Notes under the pieces: generated by a model
The model's input: the letters and a program-made list of their open reading frames with translations, nothing else
Database searches by the model: none
What the model was told of the DNA's origin: nothing
Part shown: piece by piece, positions 35,481-46,855 of the stretch
Position numbering within the stretch: position 1 is the stretch's first letter
Layout of the letters: each line of letters opens with the position of its first letter
Program-made: the position numbers and the translations under genes
Origin: Stenopsyche tienmushanensis
Lineage: Eukaryota > Arthropoda > Insecta > Trichoptera > Stenopsychidae
Direction: 5' to 3'
Assembly (NCBI GenBank): GCA_008973525.1
Contig: WACJ01000418.1
Span: 1-64,000 of the forward strand
DNA length: 64,000 nucleotides

Positions 35481-38400
35481 GTGAGATTATCCGATTTAAA
35501 TTTTTATTATATCGTCAAGACTTATCTTTCATAATAAAATAGCTATAAATTAACATTTTGTATTTTTAAGCAAATTTTTAGTAGTGATATATACATGTGT
35601 GAGCTATTTTTGATACATACATTTACTCTTGCATGCACTCAATATTAACGAGACTAATTTATTTTATCTTTGGCCAAAATTTTGTTTAAATTCTCCTATA
35701 AACATGATTATTGAGATAATAAAATTATTTAAATTTAAGCTTAAATAATTATAAAAAAAACACTGAGAAGCTCAAAATTTTATAAAAATAACAACAAATT
35801 AATGTCTTCTAATATCTAGGAAAAAGGTTTTTAGACTCATTGATCAATAAAAACTTTACGTATTAAAACATCTTAGTTTCTATGATATATATTTTGTAAG
35901 AAATCTGCTATTGTCGATTGCTTGCTTTTGTCTGAAAGACCTTTATAATGTTTATTGTATGAAGCTTAGTATTATATTTATGAAGATCTTTCTCATTTTT
36001 TTCAGGAACAAATCTTTCTGAATCTCAGATTCTATTTTCGCCAAATTTGCTTCATCAATAACTTGATTCACTAGTAATTTTTCTTTATTTTTTTTCTTTG
36101 ACATTCATAATATTGAAGCCCTCATCTCTTAAAGACTTGACTAAATACTATTACATTTATCGATTAGAATTCCACGTTAAACCAGCCTAGTCTTAATTTT
36201 TTTCAGCATGAAATATTGATGGTTATATATTTTTGATAGATAAAATTATGAGATTTACACAATCATCACACATTCTTATTTCAAATACATTTAAATTATT
36301 ATATTTGAGAGTACAGAATTTTTATATGTAGAAAAAATATAGGTGAATAACCACGTTCATATTTTAAGAGATTATCTCCATACCAATATCAAAGCTGTCC
36401 CACTTTTCTATGAACTCATCCATTATATTTAAATTAAAGCTAGCAGACTATAATGCAAAAATACGTTAGAATTTTTTTTAAGTTCCGCAGTGGCCTGAAT
36501 ATATTAAATGCATAGCGCTGAAGCCACTGAGAATATTATACTTAAAAATATCTCATACAAGTTTTTATAATTGGAAACATATATTTGTTCATTAATTGAG
36601 CCATATGCTTCTTGAATGATATATTTTTATACCTGATGAAAAATTATAATGAAACACAAGCCATTAAGTCTGAATTTAGATAAAATACTTGGGTATCATC
36701 CCCATAAAATGAAGACGTCTCACCACGGATGACTGGTGATTTGCCTCAATTAGAGGCAATAATTCATCATCGATCAAGTGTTAGCATAATTAATTAAATA
36801 AACGTTCTAAACTAAATACGCAATTAAAAATTCTTAAGATTATACTTATATAACGGGCTAAGATTAAAAGTTTTGTGAATTTTTGAATTATTAATGCAAT
36901 AGGGTTAAATTGGAACAATATTTCTATCCCAAGGGATAATATGAAATATATTACTCCTCCAGTTATTTCATCGCATCTTATATTTGCGATTATGCTTCCA
37001 ATATTTCATACAGGATTAGAAATGGTTAATCCCTTATCCCTTTTCGATTTGGTGACATCTATCCATATGCACGCCCTCAATATCTAATCCGGATCTCTTA
37101 TGTAAAAACTCTATTCCATAAAATCGTTAGTAGCACATGAGGCCTCTGTTCATATACAAACTGCGAAAGAAAAACTTGCTTTTCTGCCTTTTTGTCCCAT
37201 TTTTTATGGTTCATAAATAATCTGAGTCAGCTTCTGTGCTGCTTTCTTACGTTTTGGCACATCTTACATATATTTTCTGTTCAAATGTTTTTGTCGGAGC
37301 GGCCAATTTACGGTTTCATGGGATGATATATTATTAAGGGACACGTGCAAACTTCGAACAATTGTTTTGATTGTGCTAACCTCAAGTCGACATTGGGTGA
37401 AAATATTGACCAATTTATCTAGCATCGAAATTATCGGCAACAAAATTTCATCGGAAAACCGATTCATGAAAAAATCCTTCGTATTTTAACGATTCTTGCC
37501 TTATTTCGATTAAGCCGATACTTCAGATTTTCGAATGTACTCAAGTAATTTTGCTTAAGGGCTTTTGATTTCTAGCTTTCAGCAGGCGTCATCCATTGTC
37601 ATATTGTCGAAAAAGGTTTCTCTTTTTTTCCAATTATTCGATTTTCTACAAGCCCTTCGTGTCAAGCCTCGTGTATCTTTACAAATACATCTCATTCGTA
37701 TTCACTTATCCACACTGAAACATATTCCTCGAACGGCTTCCAGTTCCACGGCGTCTTTTTACTTGATTACTCAAAAAGCTTGATATAAAAAAGTCGGCAT
37801 CGTTTTATTCCAAGAGGCGACGTTCCGCAGAGACATTCCACGAATTCTTCTCGAATTTGCTTCGACAAAAAAATAGAAAAGAGGCTCTTCTATTCTCAGC
37901 CACAATTAGGAATTCCAGCTCCAGCTGCAGATCGCCTGACGCCCAAATGGATTCATTCGAACGCCGGATCATCAAATAAATATACATCGATCCGATGGAT
38001 ATAAATAAGACGATGTATTCATGGATTCTGTATGATTATTTAAATTTAAACATTCCTTGAACATCCGCAGGCTTCAAAGGTGCCCTTTCTACTTTTAATC
38101 AAAGACCTAAACTTTTAACGATACAAAAACCCTTCCATCCAATTTGATAAGACCTTAGATACAGAGTGGCCGGGCCCCGGGTTGAACTTTTTTAAGGGTA
38201 TAACTAATGAAAAATAAAAGCTTTGATCAGATATGACTCTTTTTTTGTTTTCGCAACGAACCTCATTCTAAAGTTCCAGTTAAGCCTCACCCTGTCTTAA
38301 TTAAACATTATTATTCTTTTTGTGAGGCAACGTCTTTGAAGAACCTAGCTTCATTGTTTTCACGGAGTGAAAATGTAAATTATCGTACATAATATATTAG

Positions 38401-39430
38401 TCTGATTCAAAAGTGTTGTCGTCTTGTTTTCAGCACGTTTTTAAATTTGTGATCTTCAGACATGATTTAAGTAGGCGTAAATTTGATTAATATGGTTTAG
38501 ATTATCAACTAGTTGTGTATAAAATTAAGCTTATTCCAGGATTCTTATTTTGTGTAGATTCGGGTTCAAATCTAGATTTAGGGGAAAAATCAATTCACAA
38601 ACAAATGTAGGAGATTATTAAAATTAATATTTTAAATCGACCGTCTTGATTCAGATTTTTTAACATATGAGTGATTTATTTGCAACAAAAACTAAAAAAA
38701 ATCACCACTTCCTTTTATTTATAAAATTTTCTTATTAAAATTGTAAATCCCTAATAACGAAAATTGCATTTTAAAAATAAAAATAATTGTATTATATCCA
38801 AATTAAAAATATTTAACAAATATACATTCATTTATACGATACTTTAGTTCCACCCACTCGCAAGAAGAACTGCATTATTGCTCTGTTTATGGAGCTGTAG
38901 TAATACATGTGATTTAAAATTTACTAGCCAAAGTAATAAAAATGCATATTAACCGCCCACGGATGTAGAAGCTGTTTCAAAGTAACACCCACTATTTCTA
39001 GACAATGCTTTGATATACAATGTTCGTATATTCTACTGGGGAATGTACGAACTTAAAAATACATATGTATTTTAAACTTGCAAACTAATTTAGAATCATG
39101 AGTAAGATATGTTTATGGTTTGCATACAATTTGAATATTTATGAAACAAATTATGATTTAACAAATTAAAAATTTAAAGTAGTTGGATCTAATTAATTAA
39201 ACATTATATAAATTCCATTTTCACGTAGATTTACATATACCGCTTATGTTATTATCTTCTTCTTAGGGTCTATCTGATATTAAATATAGGTTATCTCCAT
39301 TAAGAGACTTTTCTAGGATAAGGATTTATATAAGGTTCATTTAAATTTAAATAGGAGAGTATGTATGAATGAGTATGAATCATTTTAAAATTATATTTTA
39401 ATTAGTACTACAAATTCAATCACTCATAAG
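35481..39430. other. Mostly AT-rich stretch
   Basis: No gene recognised. A minus-strand frame at 37264-37467 (with IISMLDKLVNIFTQCRLEVS) and short coding-like fragments down to about 37080 may be a decayed protein, not identified. A SINE-like A head lies at 38531-38585, with GGGTTCAAATCTAGATTTAG. The short run GGCCGGGCCCCGGG lies near 38170. Confidence 0.4.
38531..38585 (+). repeat. SINE-like repeat A, head only
   Basis: Reads TTCCAGGATTCTTATTTTG then TAGATTCGGGTTCAAATCTA. This matches the anticodon-T arm head of the copies at 22526 and 52376, with a better preserved B box (GGGTTCAAATC). No matching tail follows. Confidence 0.45.
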
Positions 39431-39490
39431 CAACTCTGTAGGTAGTCATAATTCAATCATCTTGGGTTCAAATTTACAGGGGATGTGGTA
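39431..39490 (+). repeat. SINE-like repeat B, plus-strand copy
   Basis: Reads CTGTAGGTAGT, then ATTCAATCATCTTGGGTTCA and ACAGGGGATGTGGT. It matches the reverse complement of 33317-33392 over both ends but lacks about 20 bp in the middle (the TTGGACTCGTAA part). Confidence 0.6.
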
Positions 39491-39699
39491 CATTTAAAAA
39501 ACATATTCGTTATAAAAACAATATCAAAATGGTTAGAAATTGTCCCAAAAACAACTCTGCAATCACTCAAGTGTTTACTTTTTCGGATTCAGGAAATAAA
39601 TGCAAAGCTGGATGGAATAGATCGCTCGAAATTATTTCTGACCTCCCAAGTTTGTTGATATGCAAATACAGTTCCAATGTCAATCTTAAATAGTTAAAC

Positions 39700-40094
39700 A
39701 TATAAAATATTGCACAAAACTTCGCGCACGGGTCCGTTCTTCTATCGGGCCGTGCTGGACGAATAGATGGGAATAGACGGGCATCGAATAGAAAGACTCT
39801 CTTCTTTAAATAACTATTTATTCCACACGAGAGAGAGAGATCTGGCTGCAGGAGGGACGACCTCCCGCAGTCAAGGCTAACCGACGACTCTCCCGACTCC
39901 CGCCTCCTACGCGTCACTACCCAACCGGCAAAATTGCATGCGCAAGAAGTGATCGGTCGATATGCAGGTGCATTGTCTCCGCAGGGTCACAAGAGATGGC
40001 GCTAATAAAAAATCATATATTGTACCTGAAGAGAGATGGAAGATGTCGCTGTTAACAGGGCTACTACGTGGGGATGGTAAATCGCCCGTGCTAC
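39700..40094 (-). mobile_element. Probable solo LTR
   Basis: Read on the minus strand, the stretch begins TGTAGCACGGGCGATTTACC (from 40094), contains TTAGCGCCATCTCTTGTGAC, a GAGA microsatellite and AATAAATA (poly(A)-signal-like), and is CpG-richer than the flanks. TG at the start and GCGCCATCT-type motifs are frequent in insect Gypsy/Pao LTRs. The CA end is uncertain (one candidate at 39711) and no clean target duplication was found. No internal gag or pol is present, so it would be a solo or truncated LTR. Confidence 0.4.
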
Positions 40095-40121
40095 AAATGC
40101 ATTTAAATATTTTTGGACAAG

Positions 40122-40274
40122 CGTAACCATATGGTAACGATTTATTGTATTTTCATTTCAACAGTAAACGTGTTTATTAAATTTACTTTAATTTTGAAAT
40201 TATTATTTAACTTTTTTCCACCATATGCTTATAATATTTGGCCTCGGTAACAATGTGTAACCATATGGAAACGC
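40122..40274. repeat. Pair of ACCATATGGT-type palindromes, ~133 bp apart
   Basis: CGTAACCATATGGTAACG (40122-40139) is an 18-bp palindrome with one mismatched pair. TGTAACCATATGGAAACG (40256-40273) is a related, less perfect copy. Similar palindromes occur at 43732-43749, 43911-43926 and 56694-56712. In the 56.7-kb case the palindrome sits just inside a TTAA-type end, so these may mark ends of small piggyBac-like MITEs. Confidence 0.5.
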
Positions 40275-43200
40275 TAATTATTCAGCAAAATATTATTTTT
40301 TTCGCAAAATTATTATATAAATTTGTGTTACGTAAATAAGTAATCCAATGATTAAACATAATATTAAAAAGCGAGATTATTTCGTTCTGTAATTATTAAG
40401 AATGTTTTTTATCCAAAAATTAGATCAATTAGTTTTAATTTAATTAATTGTAATTTAATTAATACCATCTTTCACTACAGTTTTACAAGTTTTAATTATT
40501 TATAGCATTGTATGATTTAATCTCCTTTCTATATAATTGGTCAAAGTCTATACTGAATAGTATGATCTTAAACTTGTCTGAGTCGTTCTTTAAGGAATAC
40601 TTATTTTAAGATCACCGTTCTGTACCAGATAAATTAAATTTAATTACGATTTTAAAGATTTAACGACTTGAGTGAATATTACTTGATGATATTTCGTCGG
40701 GAGAATCAAATCAGAAACAATAACGCTTAATTCAAAGCCCATCGGATCGAAAGGGGTTTTTTTCGCTGTTAAGTTCTCTTTCTTCCTGATGCCCCACATA
40801 AGTTCGAATTTGACATTTATAAGCTAATTTAATTGAAAATATCTGTGCACCTGGTTGGCTGACTTTCATAATTGAATTTGGTCGATGAATTTTTCCTTTT
40901 TTAATTTTGTTTAGGTGAAAACGTAGTGTTAAAGCCGGGAAATGGATTGGACGCGCTCACGAAACGATTAAATTAACGGAACCAATCGACCGCCCTGATT
41001 CGATTTTAAGTGAAAACCTTCGCTTTTAAAACCTGATCAATTGTTGATCGCATAAAGTTGATTAAAACCCTGCCAAAGAGCGAGCAAGCACCGGAAATCG
41101 CAGGTGAAATAAAGCATTCTCAGGCCGAAGCGAAGGGTTAAATGCTAATGAAGGCCGCGTGATCGATATCTTCATTTTCGATCCGATAACTCATTTATGG
41201 TGCCATGTTGCTCAAATTATATTTTAACGCCCAAATTCAATTAAAAAACATAGGTTCGGTGATTGGAGAGAAAAAAGGTATACCCCGATCAAACTTCAAT
41301 ATCAACCGCTAAATCATGGAACTCTGTACTATACATTTTGACTCTTCTATAAGCCTTACTTTGGGAAAAAATTATAGATAATCAGTGAATCTTAACATAA
41401 AGTTAATCTTTAACATTTTTAATAATTAAGGTGATGTTTATGTTCTTATTTGCTTATTTTAAACAACGATTGATGAAGATAAATTGTATATTATGACAAA
41501 CAAGAAAGAAAAACGTCATTGGTAGACCCTTGTCAATTGATAAAATCATCCCAAAATGTTCTTGTCCTAAAACTTCAATAAATAAAGCCACATTATGGAT
41601 ATAGTGATTAAAAAGTCATACTAATAAATGACTTCCTATAAATGTCAGCCTATAAAGGACAGTACTTAAGGGGTGAAACCAGTTTAGACGGTTTGAAAAA
41701 TTTATTATTTTATTTTATAAATTATTAGTTAAACTATTGAAGAATATTTATTCAAAGTTTCACAACAAAATTCTTATTTTTTCCGATGTTATGAGCACTA
41801 TAGTGAACGCAAATCGGTGCTGGAACACGCAACACGTAGTTCGGAGTGACCGCACAGTAGACCCTTGTTCACTACCTAGCTCTATACCCCTGTATTACAG
41901 GAAGAAAAAAGAAATGAAAGAAGAGAGAGATGTCTACAGTCCTTCTTATTTGTTAATTCTTAAAATAGAGGTCTTAACTAGATGGTACTAGAAGCATTGG
42001 TATCGTTTTGACAGAGCATCAATTATCATCAGCTTAGCTTTGGCCTTCCTAGTATGTGCTGAAAGTTAGAAGTAAAAATATAATCTTATTCGAAAAGAAA
42101 ACGGGATACTACAGACGATTTACTAAGCCACGTAACAGACGTTGTCGCTAGATAATTTATATCATTTATTGCTGCCTTAAAATTTAGATATTTTCAAAGT
42201 TTAAATAAATTCTAATTATGCTTTCCATGTTAAAAAAAAATCACGAAAAACACTAAAAAATCTGCTTCCTAAACTGGTTTCGCCCACTTAAATAATGAAA
42301 AAGTCGTTCAAATGTACATTGATAATTTCATAATGTAAAAGCCTGAATCTTGACTGATAAAATTAAAATATTACTTGAAAAATATCCATAAAATTCAGAT
42401 TCAAATGGCACTAATGAAATCTATGATTGATCGAAAAAAATTCTGGCATACATTTTGAATTCAAGATAATATGTTTACATAAGCCCGTATCCTTAATCAA
42501 TTTTATTAAGAATGTATGCTATTATCTTTAAGCTTTTCTTGAACACAATTGAAGTGTCTGATAGAAACATGAAACGAGAGATATAACTTTGTTTTCGAGA
42601 AATGTTTCTTTGGATAATGGTGCCTTTTAACATCTTTTTGGGTAGTTATTTTTTTGCCATGAGTAGCATTAATAACTCTATTTTGTGGTGGCATAATTTA
42701 CAACCAACAATAAGCTTATATCTAATTGGGAATAAAATGCTTTTTAATTATATTTTTTAAATATTTGTTATGACTTTAACAAATACAAATAAAAATAATT
42801 CCCATCATGGACTTCAAAATTTTAGATATTTTATTAAAATTACTATCTATCAAATTAATACATTCATTGAGCTTTTACTACATTTTGTCTCTATTGAGAT
42901 AGAGCGATCTTAGTATCTTTTATGTGTTCTCAAAGGAATTTAACTCCCCTCGTGAGATGTTATTAGATATCCAAGGCACTTCATTTTGAAATGATTAATA
43001 GCCCTTAATAATGTCAAATCAATTATCTTTCTTAGCGTCGAAAATGCTCATTAATTAGGGGTTAGATTCGCCCCGTAATGAAATGCATAATTTCACCTTC
43101 TTTTGGCGCAATTTTCAGTTCAATTTTATAAATAATTCATGTTTGAACTTGAAGTCTCCGAATGGAAAACAGAAAGCTATTTGTGATTCCGAAAGAGTTT

Positions 43201-43668
43201 ATCTTTTGAGCAATCTCAAAGAGATGATTTAGTCATTGCATTGTGCAGAATTTAAATTAAACCCTGTTTTCTGAGAATTCCAAAGCAATTATTCGTCTGA
43301 AATAGTAATGAGCAAAAAGTTTGCACAATTGAAACATAGGCAATTAATGCCTAACGGGTGCTTTTGGAACTTCGTCAGATGAAAGTCAAAGTTGTCAAAC
43401 CACTCGATTAAATATTATATTTTCTGTGCTTGATAGTCGATATTGAAGGCTTAAACTAAAAATAGATTCCAATTATATTTTTTCATTGTCCAAATATAAT
43501 ATTTCTGGGAAAACTATTGATTAATTGACTACTTAATTACCTTTAAATATTTATTCACAGGTTCTCATAAAATAACCTTTTTTCTTTCATATAAATAAAC
43601 ATTAAATTTCAACACAATGATGAATTATTAAGAAGATTCCTATATATCAATATTTATGTTTGTTTTAG
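40275..43668. other. Non-coding stretch
   Basis: No gene recognised. The part 40690-41250 is GC-richer and free of repeats I can identify; it could be conserved regulatory DNA, but there is no coding pattern. Frames at 41737-41991 and 42506-42694 have no known motif. Confidence 0.45.
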
Positions 43669-43721
43669 TTGAACCCAAAATTATTTAGTTACGAGTCCAA
43701 TTTCTTTCCAAGTTATCGAAC
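43669..43721 (-). repeat. SINE-like repeat B, diverged minus-strand copy
   Basis: On the minus strand it reads GATAACTTGGAAAGAAATTG then GACTCGTAACTAAATAATTT and TGGGTTCAAC. It shares GGACTCGTAACT and the B-box-like GGGTTCAA with the copies at 33317 and 39431. Confidence 0.45.
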
Positions 43722-43731
43722 ATTATAATCT

Positions 43732-43926
43732 CGTGACCATATGGTCACGCTCAATTTAATTGGAAGCATGTATTCACACTTTTTTTTGTTTATCATTATG
43801 ACAGTTCTAATCATTTGATCCTTTCGTATAATATTTTTTCGAAATATATGACAATATACCAAAGATCACAAATTCAATCGGATAGTTTGGATTTTTAAAA
43901 GTTTACAGTTACCATACGGTTACATT
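43732..43926. repeat. Perfect 18-bp palindrome and related partner
   Basis: CGTGACCATATGGTCACG (43732-43749) is a perfect palindrome. A related imperfect one, GTTACCATACGGTTAC, lies at 43911-43926. The ~160 bp between them is AT-rich with no gene. The arrangement parallels the pair at 40122-40274. Confidence 0.55.
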
Positions 43927-46429
43927 TGCCACTATATATAAATATTATATATATTTAGAACAAAGACTTTTCATATCATCAATATTAAAAATTAGCATTT
44001 TATCAAAACTATAAACTGTATCAGATTTCAAAGCACAATATATTATACGTTTATTTCAAGACTAATGTTTGAGGGTAATTTTAGAATAAATTAATCCCTC
44101 GTATCATGTAAAGTTAATTACACTTATCAACACTCCCAATAATTTCACCCCTTATCAACGTTTATAACACCTAAAAATCTCTAACAATGTTTGAACACGC
44201 AAATCATATTGATTGAAATATGAGTTGCAATACTTTAAATTTCAGCATACGACTACATATTTTCATATGTGCGTATTTCAGGCGGTGGGTCGATCTACAA
44301 TTAAGATCTGCTATCGCCTTCTATATAATCATTGGACACAATGAGACTTGTTGTAGCTCGATAGTATTACGAATTAATATAATAGTGTAGGATGATCCTC
44401 AAGGGACAACTATAGGGTTTAATGGTTATTGCAATGTACAAGAATAATAACTTAAAGGGTTTTGACAAGGCAACGTGTGAAATGTAAGCCACATTGAATA
44501 CACAATGAATAGTATTTTCTTGAATTTTATTGCAGATTTAAAAATGGCTTATTTCAAATCTTTTTCTGGCGTTGTAAAATTACGTTGGAAAAGATAAAAG
44601 TTATGCAAAGCTCCTAAGCAAAGCTTTCTGGGAGAGCTTTTCTTAGGAGTGCGCCATAGCCGCCAGTCTAATACCGAATACAATAATATGTATATCCATC
44701 TCGTGTAGTATTTTAAATTCACATAAAAGAGCTTTCGCTAGCCTACTTTCCTAGCGAAAACTCAAAAGATTTTTTTCTAGGCATATATGGAAGAAAAGTC
44801 TATTTTGATTGTAGTTTGCCAAACACAAATTGATGGAAACCTTTTAAACGTTCGAACAACCAGTACAATCACTTACATTCGAATACATTGAATAAATATA
44901 TTTATAAATAATGTATATTTATATGTATTGACACAATCAAGTATAGAATAAATAACAAATATTTGGATGTTCAATGGACCAATTCAATATTTTCGATCAA
45001 TAATCTCGATCCAAACTTATCCTGATTTCTTGGGTCTAAACAAGTAAATATAATATAAAGGTGATTGATGAAGTCGTTAAAGAGCATCTAAAAATGACTA
45101 AATTTGCCACAATAATTTGAATATCATTTAAAAAAAAGAGAAAATTCGCTTATCACTCCTAAGCGCTTTTTACTTAAAATGGCTATTTAAATGATCTTAT
45201 ACAAACTTAACCACATAAATAATCATTTCCCTCGATAAATCTCCCTCCCTCGATATTGTATTCTGAGAAAAAATATATTACAAAACATGTTACGTTGTAT
45301 ATAAAAATTTTAATAATTGAATTGACATGTTTATATAATATTTAAACTATTATACTAAGTTCATAAGTGAAAAATTCTCAGAAAATGTCTCTTAATCGTT
45401 TATCGTATTATGTAAAAGAGAATTTCATTCTGAGACACTATGATATATATTGTTCAAATTTTAATGTTTTAATTGATTTTAAGTACCCTTTTCTTTTACT
45501 TTCTGCCCTTTTTATTTACAAAATAATTTTTATAATTGTCGTCTACTGTCAAAAATTTAAATACGATTTCGCTCACACATTGCGAAATAAATATCACATG
45601 GCCTTGATTATATCCTTTAAGAGTAAATATTCGTTGATAAATTTAGATGGTGTAAATTCTCATCTGGATAATTTCGCGCAAAACATTTTTGCGGTGTATC
45701 AACACAAAATTTTGTGTAATAAATGAGTCAAATTAAAGTACCTCACTTATTACCTTAAAAGTTGGATACATTACTCCTCGTTGTGGAAATTACTTTCGAG
45801 TGAAATTTTATCTCAAAAAGATGTTTTCTTTCCATTCGAGGACGGCTCGCGTTGACCTTTTTGGAGGAGCCTACAATTGAAATTTTATTAATATAAATTG
45901 GAACGCTCCACCAGAAATATTGGACGGGGGGATTTATGTTTTTTTATTAATAAATTATAAATTTGCCAATTTTTTACGGTGTCGCCTATCAGAGCCATGG
46001 CCGTACCATATGACGCTCTCCACGGAAAGAAATGAAAATGACACGAATCCGTCGACGACTCCCTTATTAGGTATCGGAAAAGTGGGCCATTCAAAATTTT
46101 CCCATTAGGCTGCTGATCAGGAAAGTTTTTCCTTGTCGTTTCACGAATGGCGGGGGTGAATTTCATCCCCGAACGTTTCCTTGGGGTGATTTATGATGAG
46201 ACGTCACCTGTCGAAAGGAAACCCCTACCATGTACACAATTTCGGACAGATTATATTTGGAGCGACAAAGTTTGCTATCTTCATAGTGGTCCAGCACAAG
46301 GGACATGTAGTGCCTTTAAGATCAAAGTTCCAATCCCACGACGCGATTTGACAATATAATATTACAACTTTAGATCAGTTGTTCAATTGGAAATATAATT
46401 TATTACTTATTTATTCAGATTTTCTGTTA
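43927..46429. other. AT-rich stretch with two hairpins
   Basis: Two strong hairpins lie close together: CTCCTAAGCAAAGCT (44611-44625) against AGCTTTTCTTAGGAG (44635-44649), and TTTCGCTAG (44733-44741) against CTAGCGAAA (44751-44759). The 119-codon frame at 45367-45726 is AT-rich and probably chance. The part 45890-46360 is GC-richer, with open frames on both strands but no motif. Confidence 0.45.
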
Positions 46430-46855
46430 AGACCGACCAAAATTTTTTGGGGGTTAGGGGGATATTTTGCTATGTTTCACATATAGACTCTGTATTCTAA
46501 ATGTCAGGGTTGTCGAAATAGATTTATTTTCAATATTTTGAAAAAATGTCCAAAATTTCACCTTTAAATTGTCATAACTTTTAATCTGCGGTTATAAAAG
46601 CACGAAAAAGCTATTTTATTTTGCAATGTATTTTTGATTTAAATAAATAATTATTTTATACAATTGGTTTAAAGAAAACTAATTTTGAGCTTCCAAAGAC
46701 AAATAAAATGCAGAAGTACAAACGAATGAGAAGAAATGTCAACTTCTAAATTTTTTAAATGTGGAAAAAATGTGGATTTTTACATACACATTTTAAACTA
46801 AAAATTCCCTCAACTCCCATAAAATTTTGTCAATTCATATGCAAAACACCCTGTA
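46430..46855. mobile_element. Long-TIR mariner-type MITE, second copy
   Basis: Starts GACCGACCAAAATTTTTTGG, continues with the GGGGGTTAGGGG and AAATGTCAGGGTTGTCGAAA blocks, and ends GCAAAACACCCTGTA, the inverse of the family start TACAGGGTGTTTTGC. The left edge lacks the outermost ~19 bp. The middle shares the GTCATAACTTTT and CAATTGGTTTAAA blocks with 11204-11470, showing that it is derived from the same transposon by internal deletion. Confidence 0.8.

Noticed and set aside
39567..39917. 116-codon minus-strand frame rich in Arg/Ser
   Set aside because: It covers the LTR-like DNA and a GAGA microsatellite, with no protein motif.
45367..45726. 119-codon frame
   Set aside because: Very AT-rich Ile/Phe/Lys/Asn content, no motif and no promoter or splice context. 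Expected by chance in DNA of this composition.
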